NCBI GenBank assembly: GCA_949752745.1
Contig: OX457027.1
Span: forward strand, 93,364,015-93,428,014
Direction: 5' to 3'
Origin: Protula sp. h YS-2021
Lineage: Eukaryota > Annelida > Polychaeta > Sabellida > Serpulidae
DNA: 64,000 nt
In this document: positions 1-12,200 of the stretch, in pieces
Position numbering within the stretch: the first letter of the stretch is position 1
How the letters are laid out: each line of letters starts with the position of its first letter
The notes under the pieces: generated by a model
Databases searched by the model: none
Seen by the model: the letters and a program-made list of their open reading frames with translations, nothing else
What the model was told of the DNA's origin: nothing
Program-made: the position numbers and the translations under genes

Positions 1-75
1 ACCTGGTTCTGGTCTCCGAATTTTTTCGGTCTCTCTAAACCTTATAAATCAGCACGTGAGGTCTCCTCAAGCATT

Positions 76-192
<117 letters not shown>

Positions 193-389
193 CTAGTCAA
201 AGGGGCACCATGCCTTATATATGGCACTTAGGGAGACTATTTGGAAAAAATAATATATACTTTTAGCTTGTTATCGAGTGGTAACAAACAAATTTAATTT
301 TAAAACAGAATATATTATATTCACTATGTTATAGAATCATTTGTTTTTTGTTTACTATGTAGTTTCATAACGTTTAAACACGCTAAGAA

Positions 390-475
390 TTAAGGAGACC
401 TAATTTTGGTCTCCTTAAATTTTTGCTCTCCCCAATACTGTGGTTCTTAACAAAAATGGTCCCCGTATTGCTGGA
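390..475. repeat. Hairpin-bearing dispersed repeat, inverted copy at 24.96-25.02 kb
   Basis: Bases 390-400 and 408-418 form a perfect 11-base inverted repeat (TTAAGGAGACC / GGTCTCCTTAA) around a 7-base AT loop. The adjoining segment to about 475 (ending near GTATTGCTGG) recurs in reverse orientation at 24,957-25,020 (starting CCAGCAATACGGG). GGTCTCC also recurs near bases 10 and 60. This looks like part of a short non-autonomous transposable element; its outer ends are not defined. Confidence 0.5.
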
Positions 476-593
476 ATTACACTTTACATTACAGGTTTCA
501 GAAATACTCTGCTAAACTAATCCGTTAATTTTTTTAGAATTAAGTATTGCTATGTGTCTTTTAGATAAATTATATTTGATACAATCTCTAAAA

Positions 594-815
<222 letters not shown>

Positions 816-2505
816 ACGATGATTTTGTTATATATCTTTGCTCATCATTTTTTTATGAGCGCGCTTATGACTTTGTGTGAGAGTTCACAGGATTAAAGAG
901 TTATTATTTTATAAATATCTGATGTGGTTATTGGTTGATACAGCATCAGAGCCCAGGGTACACACATGAGGAAGGGTCAGCGACGAGCAATTTATTCATT
1001 AAATCTATTAGTTCATTTGGCTGTTTGTCTTCTCTCCACTCATTATATTATCTTGTGTTGATGTGGCAGCACATGTGTGAGATAATTCTCATACACACAT
1101 AAATTTTAAATGATCTGCAAAATATCCAGATTTCATATAAACAACACCAACCGTTTTTTAACTACACAGATATACAATTTTAATCTACCAGTTAATATTT
1201 GGAAAGAAAACTATGTTTACGACAATTAGAGTAATTTTTGTGTTTTGCAGAATATCGTTAGTAAGAGCCTTTTTGTTGGCGTGCTTTAAATCTTTCGGTG
1301 ACAGTTATCACTGCACTTTTACCTACCACCAGCTTACAGATACAAAATACAAATTGCAATACTTTTACCTGAAACAAATGTTAAAATTTTTTATCACTTA
1401 CAAGGTTTTATACTGCAACGAATATATTCTTTTTTTAAACAACATGTTAGGTGCTAGTAAAATTTTATGTTAAAAGGTCTTTCAAACAAAAGAAAACAAG
1501 GTGTGTCTGATACAAATTGCACACAGTTATATGTACGTTATTCTCTTAAAACATGACCATTCCCACTTGCAAATATGGGCCTAAAAGACGTTATATAAGC
1601 GGTATCTCTGTGACCTTGGCATCCTCCGTCATTTACAAGGTCAAAAAACGTGAGTTGAATATCATCTCAAAAACAGTTAGAAAACTGAATTTGATTATTT
1701 GTGCCTAAAATATTTTACGTTATATTTATTTCGATGACTTCGTTCAAGATAATAATCTGGAATCTGATAATTATGCCGAAACAGTGAAAAATGTGTCTTT
1801 GACCAGATATATTTTGTCTCTGACCTTCTACCATTGCAAGTGGGTGCCATTACGCTACATGTAGGGAAATTTGGTTTTAAGTCAATTTATCTTAGCGAAA
1901 GGTTTAGACCCTATCTGGTATTTAAATGTAAATGTCTCAATGTATGCCCTTAAACGATTTCATGGTATATGGTTAATTACGGAAGAAAAAAACGTCGGAG
2001 ATTCTCCACGTTCCATGATTCTATCCGGTGTATGATTCTCCTCATCATGTCATTCTATGCATCGCATGAGTCTCTTAATTATAGAAATCTCTTCATTTTA
2101 TGAATCTATGCGATATTCTACATTATCGTTTAGAATTAAAATATTCCCTCGGAAGCTCTCAACACACTCTAATCTATTCACCTTCCACTGTCCAACAAAA
2201 ATCGTGCAGTAGTACAAAACACTTAAAGGATAATGTATAATGTTACTAGGCTGCTAAATATAAGGAATAAATAAAATAAAAAAACTAAATATGACTGCAT
2301 TAGATTTGACATGAAATCCTTACGAAATCATTGATAAATTATATCTTTTTACATTTCATATTATTTTGTTCTTGAACTCCTATGAACTGTTTTTCCAAAA
2401 TTTTCTTATTTCGCTGAAATTACTTATGGGTTTAGCGGTGAGGCAGGGGTGACAGAATAATGATATTTTCTAAAAGGGATACGCAGTGATAATTGTCTGC
2501 TTTAC
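816..2505. other. Unit-1 flank without recognised gene
   Basis: This segment is homologous to 30.0-31.34 kb and 62.42-63.67 kb, with shared blocks such as CATCAGAGCCCAGGGTA and AATATCGTTAGTAAGAGCC. A small frame at 1,213-1,473 is alignable at 30,337-30,603 but is disrupted in the third unit, so it is probably non-coding. No RNA gene or regulatory signal was recognised. Confidence 0.6.
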
Positions 2506-2548
2506 CTGTATTCACCCAGATGCACCTGTGTATGTTCCAGAGTCACAA
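2506..2548 (-). pseudogene. PAN/apple-like exon, 3' half (split by LINE), unit 1
   Basis: On the minus strand this is the 3' part of the cysteine-rich exon that is uninterrupted at 31,342-31,520 and 63,669-63,830. A GTAAAGC splice donor follows its last base at 2,506, as in the other units. Several substitutions break the frame relative to unit 2. The other half lies at 6,281-6,400, on the far side of the LINE, so the exon cannot be used in unit 1. Confidence 0.6.
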
Positions 2549-2628
2549 GTCGACAAGCGTAATTTTACAAACGAAAATATCTATTAATATGCATAGTGGG
2601 TTATGTAACCTTAGAAATATTATAAAAA

Positions 2629-3335
2629 ATGGTTAAGTACTATAGCTTAAATGTAAGAGGGCTGCGTGATGCAAAAAAGCGTAGAGAGATTTTCTTTTTT
2701 TCTAAAACGGAGGAAATTTGATGTTCTGTTCATTCAAGAAAGTCACAGTTCTCCGGATATTGAAAAAAATGGAAAAAAGAATGGGAGGGCAATGTAACTT
2801 TTAACCACTATACCTCAAAGGCAAGAGGAACAATGACTTTGTTTAAGAAGGGTTTAAAGGTACGCAACCACTGGGCTGATAAAGAAGGGCGGCTTGATGT
2901 TAATAAAGTAGAAATTAATAATATATATTATTCTTGTGCTAATATCTATGCTCCCAACTTGGATTGTGAGAGGGTTACATTTTTGCAGCAAATCTGATGA
3001 CTCGGCTATCATTGGGGAATGTAATCATGGCAGGGGATTTTAATGTAACATTGGAGTCGAAAGATAAAAAGTTTGGGGCAACAGTTAGCCAAACATCGGC
3101 TCGCACTTTAAAGGAATTGATGAAAACCCACAATTTAGTCTACATTTGGAGGGAGAAGCATCCGGATCTGCTGATGTATACATGGTCCAGAAATGCACCA
3201 AGAGTCATGTGCAGGCTCGATTTCTTTTTAATTAGTAAAAAATTGGTGGCTAACCATAAGCAGACAAAAATTCTTGAGAGTATAAACACGGATCATAAAC
3301 TAATCTATCTAGAATTAGATGAAAAGGTTAAGTAA
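2629..3335 (+). pseudogene. LINE endonuclease domain (APE type), frameshifted
   Basis: The N-terminal part from the ATG at 2,629 has the typical YYSLNVRGLRD opening. After a stop near 2,720 the family continues in another frame (FIQESH near 2,735) and then ANIYAPN near 2,940. The last open stretch (2,997-3,335) shows the catalytic-type segments AGDFNV, RLDFFLIS and NTDHKLI. In intact relatives this enzyme nicks the target DNA to prime reverse transcription. At least two breaks make it non-functional here. Confidence 0.8.
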
Positions 3336-3965
3336 GGTAGAGGTCCAGGATTTTGGAAGCTTAATAATAGTCTTTTATTAAATCAAGACTATAGAAAAGC
3401 TATCATAAGCCTCATTGAGAAAAATAGAAAAGAATTTTTAAAATCAAACGATAAGCGAGTATTCTGGGACCTTGTGAAATTCGAGATTTTAACGATATCA
3501 ATGGAAATCTCTAAGAAAATTGCTAAGAAAAAGCGTCTGTTAGAACAAGATTTGCTATTGAAATGTGACAAGCTTTATTCGAAACTTTGCCAAACACAAT
3601 TAAGTCCAGACGAAGAAGCTAAATACCTAAATTGTAAAAGCATACTTTTGGATATTAACACCTACAAAGAACAAGGAGCCCGTGTCCGATCAAGAGTTGA
3701 ATATATAGAAAATAATGAAAAAAGTAACAAATACTTTTATAAGAAGGAAAAAGAAGTTTATGATAAGAAAACAGTAGAATGATTAAAAGTTAATAATGAC
3801 ATCATATCAGATCCCATTCTTGTCCTCGGTGAGCTAGAGCGATTTTATTGTACACTATATCAAACAACACACCCTGATATAAACAACACGGATCTCGACA
3901 AAGTTTTTAGTTCTCGAGGCTTAAAAAAGCTTTCAGAGGAAGATAGAATATTTTGTGAAGGCTCT

Positions 3966-5261
3966 GTGTCTGTAGCCGAATGTAAACAGGCTTTGGATCG
4001 CATTTCGAACGGAAAAAGCCCTGGTTGTGATGGCTTTTTGAGTCCGGATTTTTACAAAGCCTTTTGGCCGCAATTAGGGGGCTTGTTAATACAGACGTTT
4101 AATTATGCTGCTGAACAAGGTGAGCTTTCCCAGTCCCAAAGGCGAGGTATTATAACCCTTCTGCAAAAACGTGGTAAAAACCCAGAGCTTATTAAAAACT
4201 GGAGGCCAGTATCCCTCACAAATGTTGACTACAAAATTCTCACTAAAACCTTAGCAATAAGAACAGAAAATATTTTGCCAAAACTGATCCACGAGGATCA
4301 AAGTGGTTTTGTTAAGGGACGCTACATAGGAGAAAACATTAGGCTAATCCAAGATATCATTAATAAAGTGAACAAGAAGCAGCAGACAGATCTACTTTTG
4401 CTTTTGGATTTCGAAAAAGCATTCGATAGTATCGAGTGGAAATTCATGCATAAAGTATTGGAATATTTTAATTTAGGTGTTTCGTTTCGGCGATGGGTAG
4501 CTACATGTTATAATAATATCTCTAACACTGTTATAAACAATGGTTATTCGTGTGGCTGGTTCGAAGTACAACGTGGTGTTAGACAAGGGTGTCCATTGTC
4601 AACAACGCTGTTTATTTTATGGGTCGAGCCTCTCGCCCAATCAGTTAGAAGTGAAAAGAACATCACAGGCCTAAAACTCGCTAATTCAGAGTATAAGATC
4701 TCTCTTTTTGCAGATGACGCAACGTGTTTATTAAAAGACGTGTGCTCTCTCGGTTATGTGTTAGAACTTACGGAGCGTTTCTCGAGATATTCCGGTTTGA
4801 AAGTTAACATAGAAAAATCTCTGCTGGTGTATATAGGTCCATGGCGAACAAAACCGGAGCCTGTTTTTAATTTAAAGGTTGCTTCGGGTAGCTTCAATAT
4901 GCTGGGTATCGAAGTAGGTCATGCAACGGAAAAGTGTAACAAAGTAAACATTTTGGATAAAATAACAAAACTTGCAACACGTTTGAATTTATGGAGTCAG
5001 AGGGGTCTTACACTGCTTACACTTAACATATCTAAAACTATGGGAATGTCAAATTTAATATACAGCTTGAGTAACGTCTCTTGTGCTCACGCAGATCTGG
5101 CATGGGCCCAGTCGTTGATAAATGCTTTCATTTGGTCCAATAAACCCAGTAAGATCAAGCATAAATCCTTGATCGGGGATTTTGATGCAGGGGGTATTCG
5201 ATCACCAGATTTAATTGTTATGCAAAAATCGTTAAGGTTGGCATGGTTGTCTAGACTGTAG
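3966..5261 (+). CDS. LINE reverse transcriptase ORF fragment (431 codons)
   Basis: This is the longest open frame of the element. It shows the RT blocks in order: GKSPGCDGF and FYKAFW at the N-terminus, NWRPVSLTN, QSGFVKGRYIGENI, the LDFEKAFDSIEW block with the first catalytic aspartate, GVRQGCPLS, and LFADDAT with the paired catalytic aspartates at about residue 250. A C-terminal FIWSNKP and GGIRSPDL stretch is typical of L1/Tx1-clade proteins. The upstream and downstream parts lie in other frames, so this is one open piece of a broken ORF2, not a complete protein. It would copy element RNA at the nicked target in an intact relative. Confidence 0.85.
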   Translation: MSVAECKQALDRISNGKSPGCDGFLSPDFYKAFWPQLGGLLIQTFNYAAEQGELSQSQRRGIITLLQKRGKNPELIKNWRPVSLTNVDYKILTKTLAIRTENILPKLIHEDQSGFVKGRYIGENIRLIQDIINKVNKKQQTDLLLLLDFEKAFDSIEWKFMHKVLEYFNLGVSFRRWVATCYNNISNTVINNGYSCGWFEVQRGVRQGCPLSTTLFILWVEPLAQSVRSEKNITGLKLANSEYKISLFADDATCLLKDVCSLGYVLELTERFSRYSGLKVNIEKSLLVYIGPWRTKPEPVFNLKVASGSFNMLGIEVGHATEKCNKVNILDKITKLATRLNLWSQRGLTLLTLNISKTMGMSNLIYSLSNVSCAHADLAWAQSLINAFIWSNKPSKIKHKSLIGDFDAGGIRSPDLIVMQKSLRLAWLSRL

Positions 5262-5406
5262 GTTAAAAACCTTAGCAATGCCATAATACATAGTGAATTC
5301 GACGCATACGGGGGATTGCCCCTTATTTTGCACTAGAAGTTTTAAAACATCCTCCTTTTATAAAGAGATGTTACTGTATTTTAGTGAATTGTAAGCTAGA
5401 TATGAC

Positions 5407-6062
5407 TTGCGTGTCAATTTTTTGCTGTACAGTGGTCTGAAAATATCTATCGGCAAATGGTTAAAACACAGAGAGAACAATAGATACATTACAGATAATT
5501 ATAAAGTGGATTGCTCTGACCCAATCTTTAAGACACGTCACTTGTTAATCAACATAAAAAAGAATCACGGATTTTACGTAGCTTGCTACTTTGCAGAAAA
5601 TGTACTAAAGAAACCTATCTTTTGGCCCTGCAATTGAAACTCATTCATAATATAACACCAACTAACAAGAAGAAAAAGGACTGGAAAATTTTAGAATCCG
5701 ATGCATGTAAGTACTGTTACACCCCGGATACGATAATACACTTCTTTTGGGACTGTCAAAAAGCCAGGGAAATTATAAGAAGATGCTTAAGCATATTGAA
5801 GCTAAATTCTTTTAATTTTGAGAAATGAAATTTTTTACTTGAAAAAGATAATATTACAGAGGATAACCTCTCTTTGTTAATAAAATACCATATATATCAG
5901 CTTAGAGTCAACGAGGAAAATTATCACGAGAACGTGTTTATTAGAAACGCAAAATTACGATATTACGCAGACATGCAAACATTATCTGAAGAAAAATTAA
6001 AATTAAAATGGACCTATTTATGCGAAGGGTTTTCAAACTTAGAAGCGGATTTGATGTATTGA
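5407..6062 (+). pseudogene. LINE ORF2 C-terminal region with CCHC-type knuckle
   Basis: Three overlapping open pieces in different frames. The middle piece carries CKYC, then HFFWDC, spaced as in the C-terminal cysteine-histidine knuckle of L1/Tx1 ORF2 proteins. The region ends before an AATAAA signal and the terminal A-run at about 6,250-6,265. Confidence 0.65.
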
Positions 6063-6280
6063 TAGATGGCCGTGACTCATTTATAAATTGTTATGTTTGT
6101 TTGTTTCCGTCATGCTCGTGATTTTGATAAGCAAAGTTATTGTTAGAAAACGTCGCGTTGTGAAAGATGCATATATATATATCGTATTGTAAGTGCTCCT
6201 TATAGTTTATGCGAACGCAGCGCATACTCGAATATAGCTGTGCACAATAAAATTCCCTAAAAAAAGTTCTAGAGTAATAA

Positions 6281-6400
6281 CATTATGGCGCCAAAAGTTC
6301 ACACTGGTTTGCTCGAAAGTTAGCTGAAAAACAATTTTCGCTATCCTGGCAAGAAATTGCACACACAGTTGATGAGGCAAATGGTAGGATCTGTAATATT
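6281..6400 (-). pseudogene. PAN/apple-like exon, 5' half (split by LINE), unit 1
   Basis: The minus strand reads CAISCQDSENCFSANFRANQ before running into the LINE junction. The cysteine spacing C-x3-C-x6-C with a further Cys just after matches the intact paralogous exon in unit 2 and is closest to that paralogue's presumed ancestral pattern. The rest of the exon lies at 2,506-2,548. The PAN/apple assignment is tentative. Confidence 0.6.
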
Positions 6401-7793
6401 TTATCAGATCACTTTTTCTCTATTTCCACTTTGTATGTTTGCTTTACAAAACTTTGTATTTCACCACAAAGTGCTATCTCTGATGTTAAAATGCAATATA
6501 GAACTACTTTAATTGTTTGCATGGTGCGATGTACTTGTTAGAAGTTGTATTTCGTCGTATGTTATTTCTTGAGCAACTAAGCTGTTTACCAGCCAGTGCT
6601 AAATATGTTTATTGCTGTTGTTCTGAGTAGCTTACTTGCAACTTGATAGCAATCAATAATTAATAAATTATAGATGAAACTTGTTTGCCTGTTCTAGGTT
6701 TCTATTTCGCAACATAAAATAAAAAATAATAAATAAGCTAAATGCAAAATCTTTGCACGACAGCACATTTAGAGCCAAGTTATTTATTACATTGCTTAGT
6801 CGCGCCGCATAACGTAACAAAAACAAAAAAAATAAAAGGTTTCCAAATCAAACAAAAATATAAAACTAAGTAGAGCGTTGACAAATGTATGAACTATATA
6901 ATTCCCCTCACAAATGTACTGTTGTCGTTAGCATTTTGAGTGAGGTACCTTTCACTATGTTGTAGCATCTGTAGATCCATGTGGATACCACAAAAAGAAA
7001 ACAAAACAAAAAAATTGTCGTACAAACACGTATAAGAATAAGTGGCAACTACTATTATTTTTGTGCTTAAGTGGTAGCTTAAGATCATCACATTTGTAAA
7101 TTATTTAGATCCGTATTTGAGGAGTTGACAGAAAGAATATGTCTGCAGTTTTATCGGGACTTTTATATATTAATCTACAACTAAATTTTCTAATTCAAAA
7201 ATAGGTAAGCCTTCAACATATGTACAGAGGATTCAGAAACATGCCTAGTTAAACCAATTTATAAGTTTTTTCCAGAAGTAATGTTTACTATTGAATTGCG
7301 CTTGCCAAGCTGCTACTTTTCAAACAAAGATGGATGTTGTACATGGCATACACAAGAAGTAAAACGGGCATAAAACGAGAAGCTTTTGCTTCTTGTTAAC
7401 GGTCTCTGTTTCCTCTGTCTTAACTCTCTTAAACCATAATACCTTCCAAGTACATCATTTAATCAATTTTTCAATAAGGTGTTTCACTTTACAGACGCAG
7501 ATCAATTACAGAGCGCGGGCAAATAAAAGTGCGTCACGTAAATGAAGACATATTGTTTAAATGATGGCGTAAATTTTCGTACATTGTAGATGACGGTGTG
7601 TAGATGACGGTGTAGATAAAGTTCCAGGTATATTTCAATTTATTCCAAACTATTAGGTGCCCATCTACAGATTTGCGACATTTATGAAACTTTATTTTCT
7701 GTATTGGAATATTCATTTTCTGAATGTGAAGTTTATTAGGTGTTCAAGGTTTTGTTATATGTAATTATACTCCTTGATATTTAAGTATTTTAT
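6401..7793. other. Unit-1 spacer without recognised gene
   Basis: Homologous to 31.5-33.42 kb of unit 2 except for about 6.64-7.09 kb, which has been replaced by an unrelated stretch of about 950 bases in unit 2 (31.74-32.69 kb). A short local duplication of GTAGATGACGGTGT lies near 7,590. No coding or RNA signal was recognised. Confidence 0.55.
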
Positions 7794-7794
7794 T
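7789..7794 (-). terminator. Poly(A) signal AATAAA overlapping the stop of copy 1
   Basis: The minus strand reads TAAATAAAA across the stop, so AATAAA begins on the last base of the stop codon. The same arrangement occurs in copy 2 at about 33,420-33,426. Whether this hexamer or a further downstream one is used cannot be told from sequence. Confidence 0.4.
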
Positions 7795-9297
7795 TAAAAG
7801 CATAGGGTTGAAGCTCCTTCCGATAGAGACAGCCACTTATTCCCTGTCGTGGTATCGTGGCAAAGTAAATCATCCGCCAAATCGCCGTTAAAATCCCCAA
7901 CGTAGAGTTGCTGAGAAGAGCCGACACACCAGTGCATGTCTGCCTCCCTGGATTAAGAATTCTATTGCCAATTATTGCCAGTTGATTATATTTGTAGAAT
8001 GAGACTAATCTTTGATAGGACAAAAAGGATGGGGAGGAGTTCCCAAAGAAGAAACATTTAGCTGCAATTTGTGGTAAAATGTGAACGGCGATGTTTTGTT
8101 CTATCCATAACATATGTTCATGTAACGACAATGCTAAGTAACAGAAGAATATAGAAAAGGTTTAGTAAAGCCTTTCCGTCTGTAATTAATTAATTTCTTG
8201 GTTAAAATTACCAGGATGTTCCAGTGAAACGGCCACTGATATCCGCAAAAGCAAACCATGTATATCCAACCCCAGCCATATGACAGAGCAAATCACTCCT
8301 TTTGTCTCCATTAAAGTCTCCAATATGCATTTTAGTCCCTGTATTATTTATATGAAATAAAGAAAGGATAACAATGGGTTTTCTAAATGCACCTCTCTGT
8401 TCTATTGGCTTCAGATAATTGACTGCTTTTTACATCCATTGTGGTATTTCTAAAAATATTTCTGCTCCAAATAGATTTAAAAGTATAGATAAAAAATCAT
8501 TTTTTATGAGAATGCAATACATTTATAAAACCAGTATGTTCTTACCTTCGCCGAAGCACCACGCCAAATTATTAAACAAGGTCTCACCAAAACCTAAGGC
8601 ACCAGCTGTTGAATGTACAACCCAGATAAGGCCGGTCTGACTGCAAAGAGCAAAACCATATTATATGGTATCATTCAAATTAAATCGTATAATAAGATAT
8701 CATGCAAGGTGAAAGAGGGTACGCACACAGCGAAGTCGGCTAACAGTTGGTTAAGGTCTGATTGCATTATTCTTGTAAAATGCGCAATAACGTTTTGAAT
8801 CTATTGAATTGTGTATATATATTACATCTCATTTTTAACATACATTCACACGCGCACACACAGACACATACGTACATACATACATACATACATACATATA
8901 CGCACACCTTTATATAAGGACTAACTGAATTTTATCTTTCCTTGATGGTTACGCTGTAATTAAATGGTATTTTTCTGCATGCTTTAGGGTTGAGTTTAAC
9001 AGAACTCACAATCAAAGGAAATGGTTGTATTTCATATTGTTTGAACAAATAGCCAATTAATCAACACAACGCATGTGCACACCCTTTTCTAGCACGAAGT
9101 TTGCTGTGCACATCATTTCTCAGAATAAAAATTATAACACCACTTCTAGTTATGTAGCCAGGCTTACGTGTCATGGCAAAGCATGTCAGCCCACATATCA
9201 CCATTAAAATCAGCAACATAAAGCTTTGCTGTAGGTCCTACGCACCACCCCATAGACGCTTCCCAACTGGTCCCGACAAAGACAGGAGATTGTCTTC
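7794..9297 (-). other. Copy 1, exon cassette 4 (exons 14-17) and stop
   Basis: Exon 14 is 9,168-9,297 (130 nt), exon 15 8,546-8,640 (95 nt), exon 16 8,212-8,338 (127 nt) and exon 17 7,794-7,947 (154 nt including TAA). Loop motifs are DFNGDMWAD, DFNGDKRSD and DFNGDLADD. Exon 17 replaces the usual phase-1 donor with a short tail ending STLCF and the stop codon. The stop overlaps an AATAAA hexamer. Confidence 0.85.
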
Positions 9298-12200
9298 CTA
9301 TAACCATTATGCATCTCAAGTGATGTATATAGATACTTGAAGGTGTACGAAAGCACGCCGCTGTGCACAAGGCTGACCGCTAGCTTCTGTGATACACAAT
9401 ATTCGCTCGAACATTTCAGTTACTGCAGCATTGATATTCAAACATACTGTCTTGTATACTTGTTGAATTTAAGGAACACTCATTAAAGAAAGATAACTAA
9501 GTCCTATCATCAAAACAATAATTACAATGTCTACCTAAAATATAAAAACAGATCGTGACCTATTAAATCCCATGTTATATGATACACTCACGGTTAAAGC
9601 TGATCCACTTGTGTCCTCCATTCACGTCATGGCAGAGCAGATCAGCTGTGCCATCACCATTAAAATCTGCCACGTACAACCCGCCCAGACCGAAACACCA
9701 GCCCGTGTCTGCGTGCCTACAAGGTATAAAAAAGTAATCTCTCTACGGGATATATATAATTAGCAATGTAATTTGTCCTTAGACAGACCCAAGCCTGTGT
9801 AAGCAAGATGCATCAATGTGTCTAAAAAGAATCATTTATATGCATTCTTATTTATCCAGCATCAACCAGTATCCGTGGACCTGTGGCACATTAGGAATAC
9901 ATATGTCCGCATATGATAAATTCATGTCGGCGTAAATCCGGGCATCAGTAAAACCACCTTATTTGTTGTAACATCAGCTCAGTCACTTGCAATATGAATC
10001 ACCCTATTGTGTAAAAACTAGTCTTCAAATGTTGTGATACTTTTCTTAACTTCTAAAATTATGGACCACCAAGAGATGTTTGGTTTTCTAAAGACATATA
10101 AAGACATCTGTACTGCCTTATGTCATCAGTTACCAGCTGGCTCTTAAAATAATGACTACATTTTCAAGCTGGAAATATCCTTTTAAAATGAATCAAACAA
10201 TTATCTACATTCGTGTTTATAAAATATATAGCCACCAATTCCAAAAGTATAGAATGATTAACAGAACTAAAGCTTTGAATTTCTTGAAATGGTATATAGA
10301 AAAAAAGGTATTTTTGAGACCTTTCTGAGACTAAAGAGTTATTTCCATCCACTTTGGTGTAGTGCATGTAGCTTATCAAGTTTATTCTGCTTCGAAATGA
10401 CTTTTAAAAATACAAATAGGTCATTTTAGATCATGAACTTTAGAAAATATATAGCTTTATAGTTTAATTCACAAAACTGACTCAGTTAAGACATTTCTCA
10501 GTTTTGTTAGTTTCAGTCAGAAGGAAAGATATAGTTAGACAAAAGAGCATTACCACTGTGTTCCTAAGAAACGACCGCTGTCGTCAGCAGAAGCAATCCA
10601 TTTGTAACCGGTCTCAGCGGCGTGGCAAAGAAGATCACTTCGTTTATCTCCGTTCAGATCCGCAATGTGAAGTTCCACCCCTGGCATAAAATACACCATT
10701 CAGTAGTGTTCCAAAATAAAGGTACTATATAAGACTAAATGATGTGTAGTTACACCGGTTTATCGTGATACTGAAATCCCATACTAAGCATATAAAAGGG
10801 ATTAATATTTATCTCTTTCAGCAATTATGCTAAAAGATTGAATACGTATTTCATCATATTTATATCATAATCATATCATTTCATAATCATATTTATATTC
10901 AAACAGTAAGATCATTATCAGTTTGCTCCTCTAATCTAGAGTAACATTCATAAGGAAAAATGAATATACTCCATTAAACAAAAAGACGTGTTACGTTGTA
11001 AATGTGTTAACTAATGCAAAGAAGAAAATAGTTTAACGATATAGAATACAAATTATGAACCATTGAACATAAAAATCTTATGCGTTAAGCTTATATCTCT
11101 GAACAAGTGTTTACCTTCGCCTGTGCACCACCCCGTGTGATCAGACCAAACTGAATCAAATTCAAGCTGGAATTGGTTTGCATAGTTAATAGACTTTGTA
11201 CCGTCAGCTCTACAGTTTAAAAAGTTTAGAAACACAGTATAGAATAAAGAAGATTGTTAGTATATGGAATATTTTATAGTATTAAGTAACAGTTTGGAAA
11301 CATGACATCTTTTCTTACTTATGTCAAATACAAGAAAGGTGTATTTTGTGTAAATTTGGATTTTAAGTGTAACTGTCTGGGACAACTGGAATCAAGTTTT
11401 GCGAACGTGAGAATGATTCAAGATTATATAATGATTGAGCAAGCACTACATGTATTAGAGAAAAATAGTATCAACTTGAGAAAGTCTTACTTATTGTGAC
11501 AGAGCATATCATCTCTTCCATCTCCATTGAAATCCCCAATGTATAGTTTCTGGTTAGCAGCGTTGCATATTCCAACAGCAGTCTCCTTGTCAGGCTTCGT
11601 GAAAATATTCTGGGCCACAGTCTCTTTGATTGGAACAAAGTGATAAGGTGTGAAGTGTTCACAAAAGATAAACTAATCAGTTGCATTCAGAATAAAAAAT
11701 TACTAAATTTCTGGAACATTTTTGATCACTTAGATATATTATTTATGTAATCTATATCACAAGTAATGTCGCTCACAAAACAAATTGTACCACTCACAGC
11801 ACACGTAATGTCAGTCATAAGCCAAATATAGTCACTCACAACACAAGTTATGCTATTTACAAAAACAAATTATGTCAGTCAGAATAAAGTGATGCTGCAC
11901 TTAATACACTAGATGTCACTGACAACACAAGTTATTTCTCTCACAATACATGTCATCTCACTAGCAGCTGAAGTGGAAATACACACAACACAAGTGAAGT
12001 CACTCTTAAAAACGACGTCATAGTTACTCTAATGCAACTGACTATAGAAGAGATATTTCTGACAAAACAATAAAGTCAGTGCCAGTTGCATCAACTTCAA
12101 TGCGAAGTAAGTGAGAGCACAAGTGTTACAACGCACAGCATTGGTGTCATGACATTCAACATAATTTTAGTCCTTTACATTTAAGCGGCACTACCTCTTA

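Larger units (their letters stand above)
2549..6265 (+). mobile_element. L1/Tx1-like non-LTR retrotransposon, decayed
   Basis: About 3.7 kb. In order it holds an APE-type endonuclease (2,629-3,335), a linker region (3,474-3,782), reverse transcriptase (3,966-5,261) and a C-terminal zinc-knuckle region (5,407-6,062), followed by AATAAA and a short A-run. It is flanked by a 15-base target-site duplication with 12 matches: GTTCCAGAGTCACAA at 2,534 and GTTCTAGAGTAATAA at 6,266. Frameshifts and stops lie between the parts and no ORF1 is visible, so the copy is 5'-truncated and dead. The L1/Tx1 placement rests on the RT and knuckle style. Confidence 0.85.

Noticed and set aside
1213..1473. Small ORF alignable with 30,337-30,603
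   Set aside because: It is shared only because the whole segment is duplicated. The third unit (about 62,660-62,930) has stops and indels in it, and no domain is recognisable.
9572..9763. Plus-strand ORFs lying across the repeat-gene exons (for example here, at 8,419-8,640, 18,325-18,531, 35,272-35,460 and 36,200-36,409)
   Set aside because: These are antisense shadows of the exons, which have clear splice sites and repeat motifs on the minus strand.
11755..12020. CRISPR-like spaced repeats
   Set aside because: The units are degenerate, have no unique spacers of fixed length, and lie in an intron of a eukaryotic gene.
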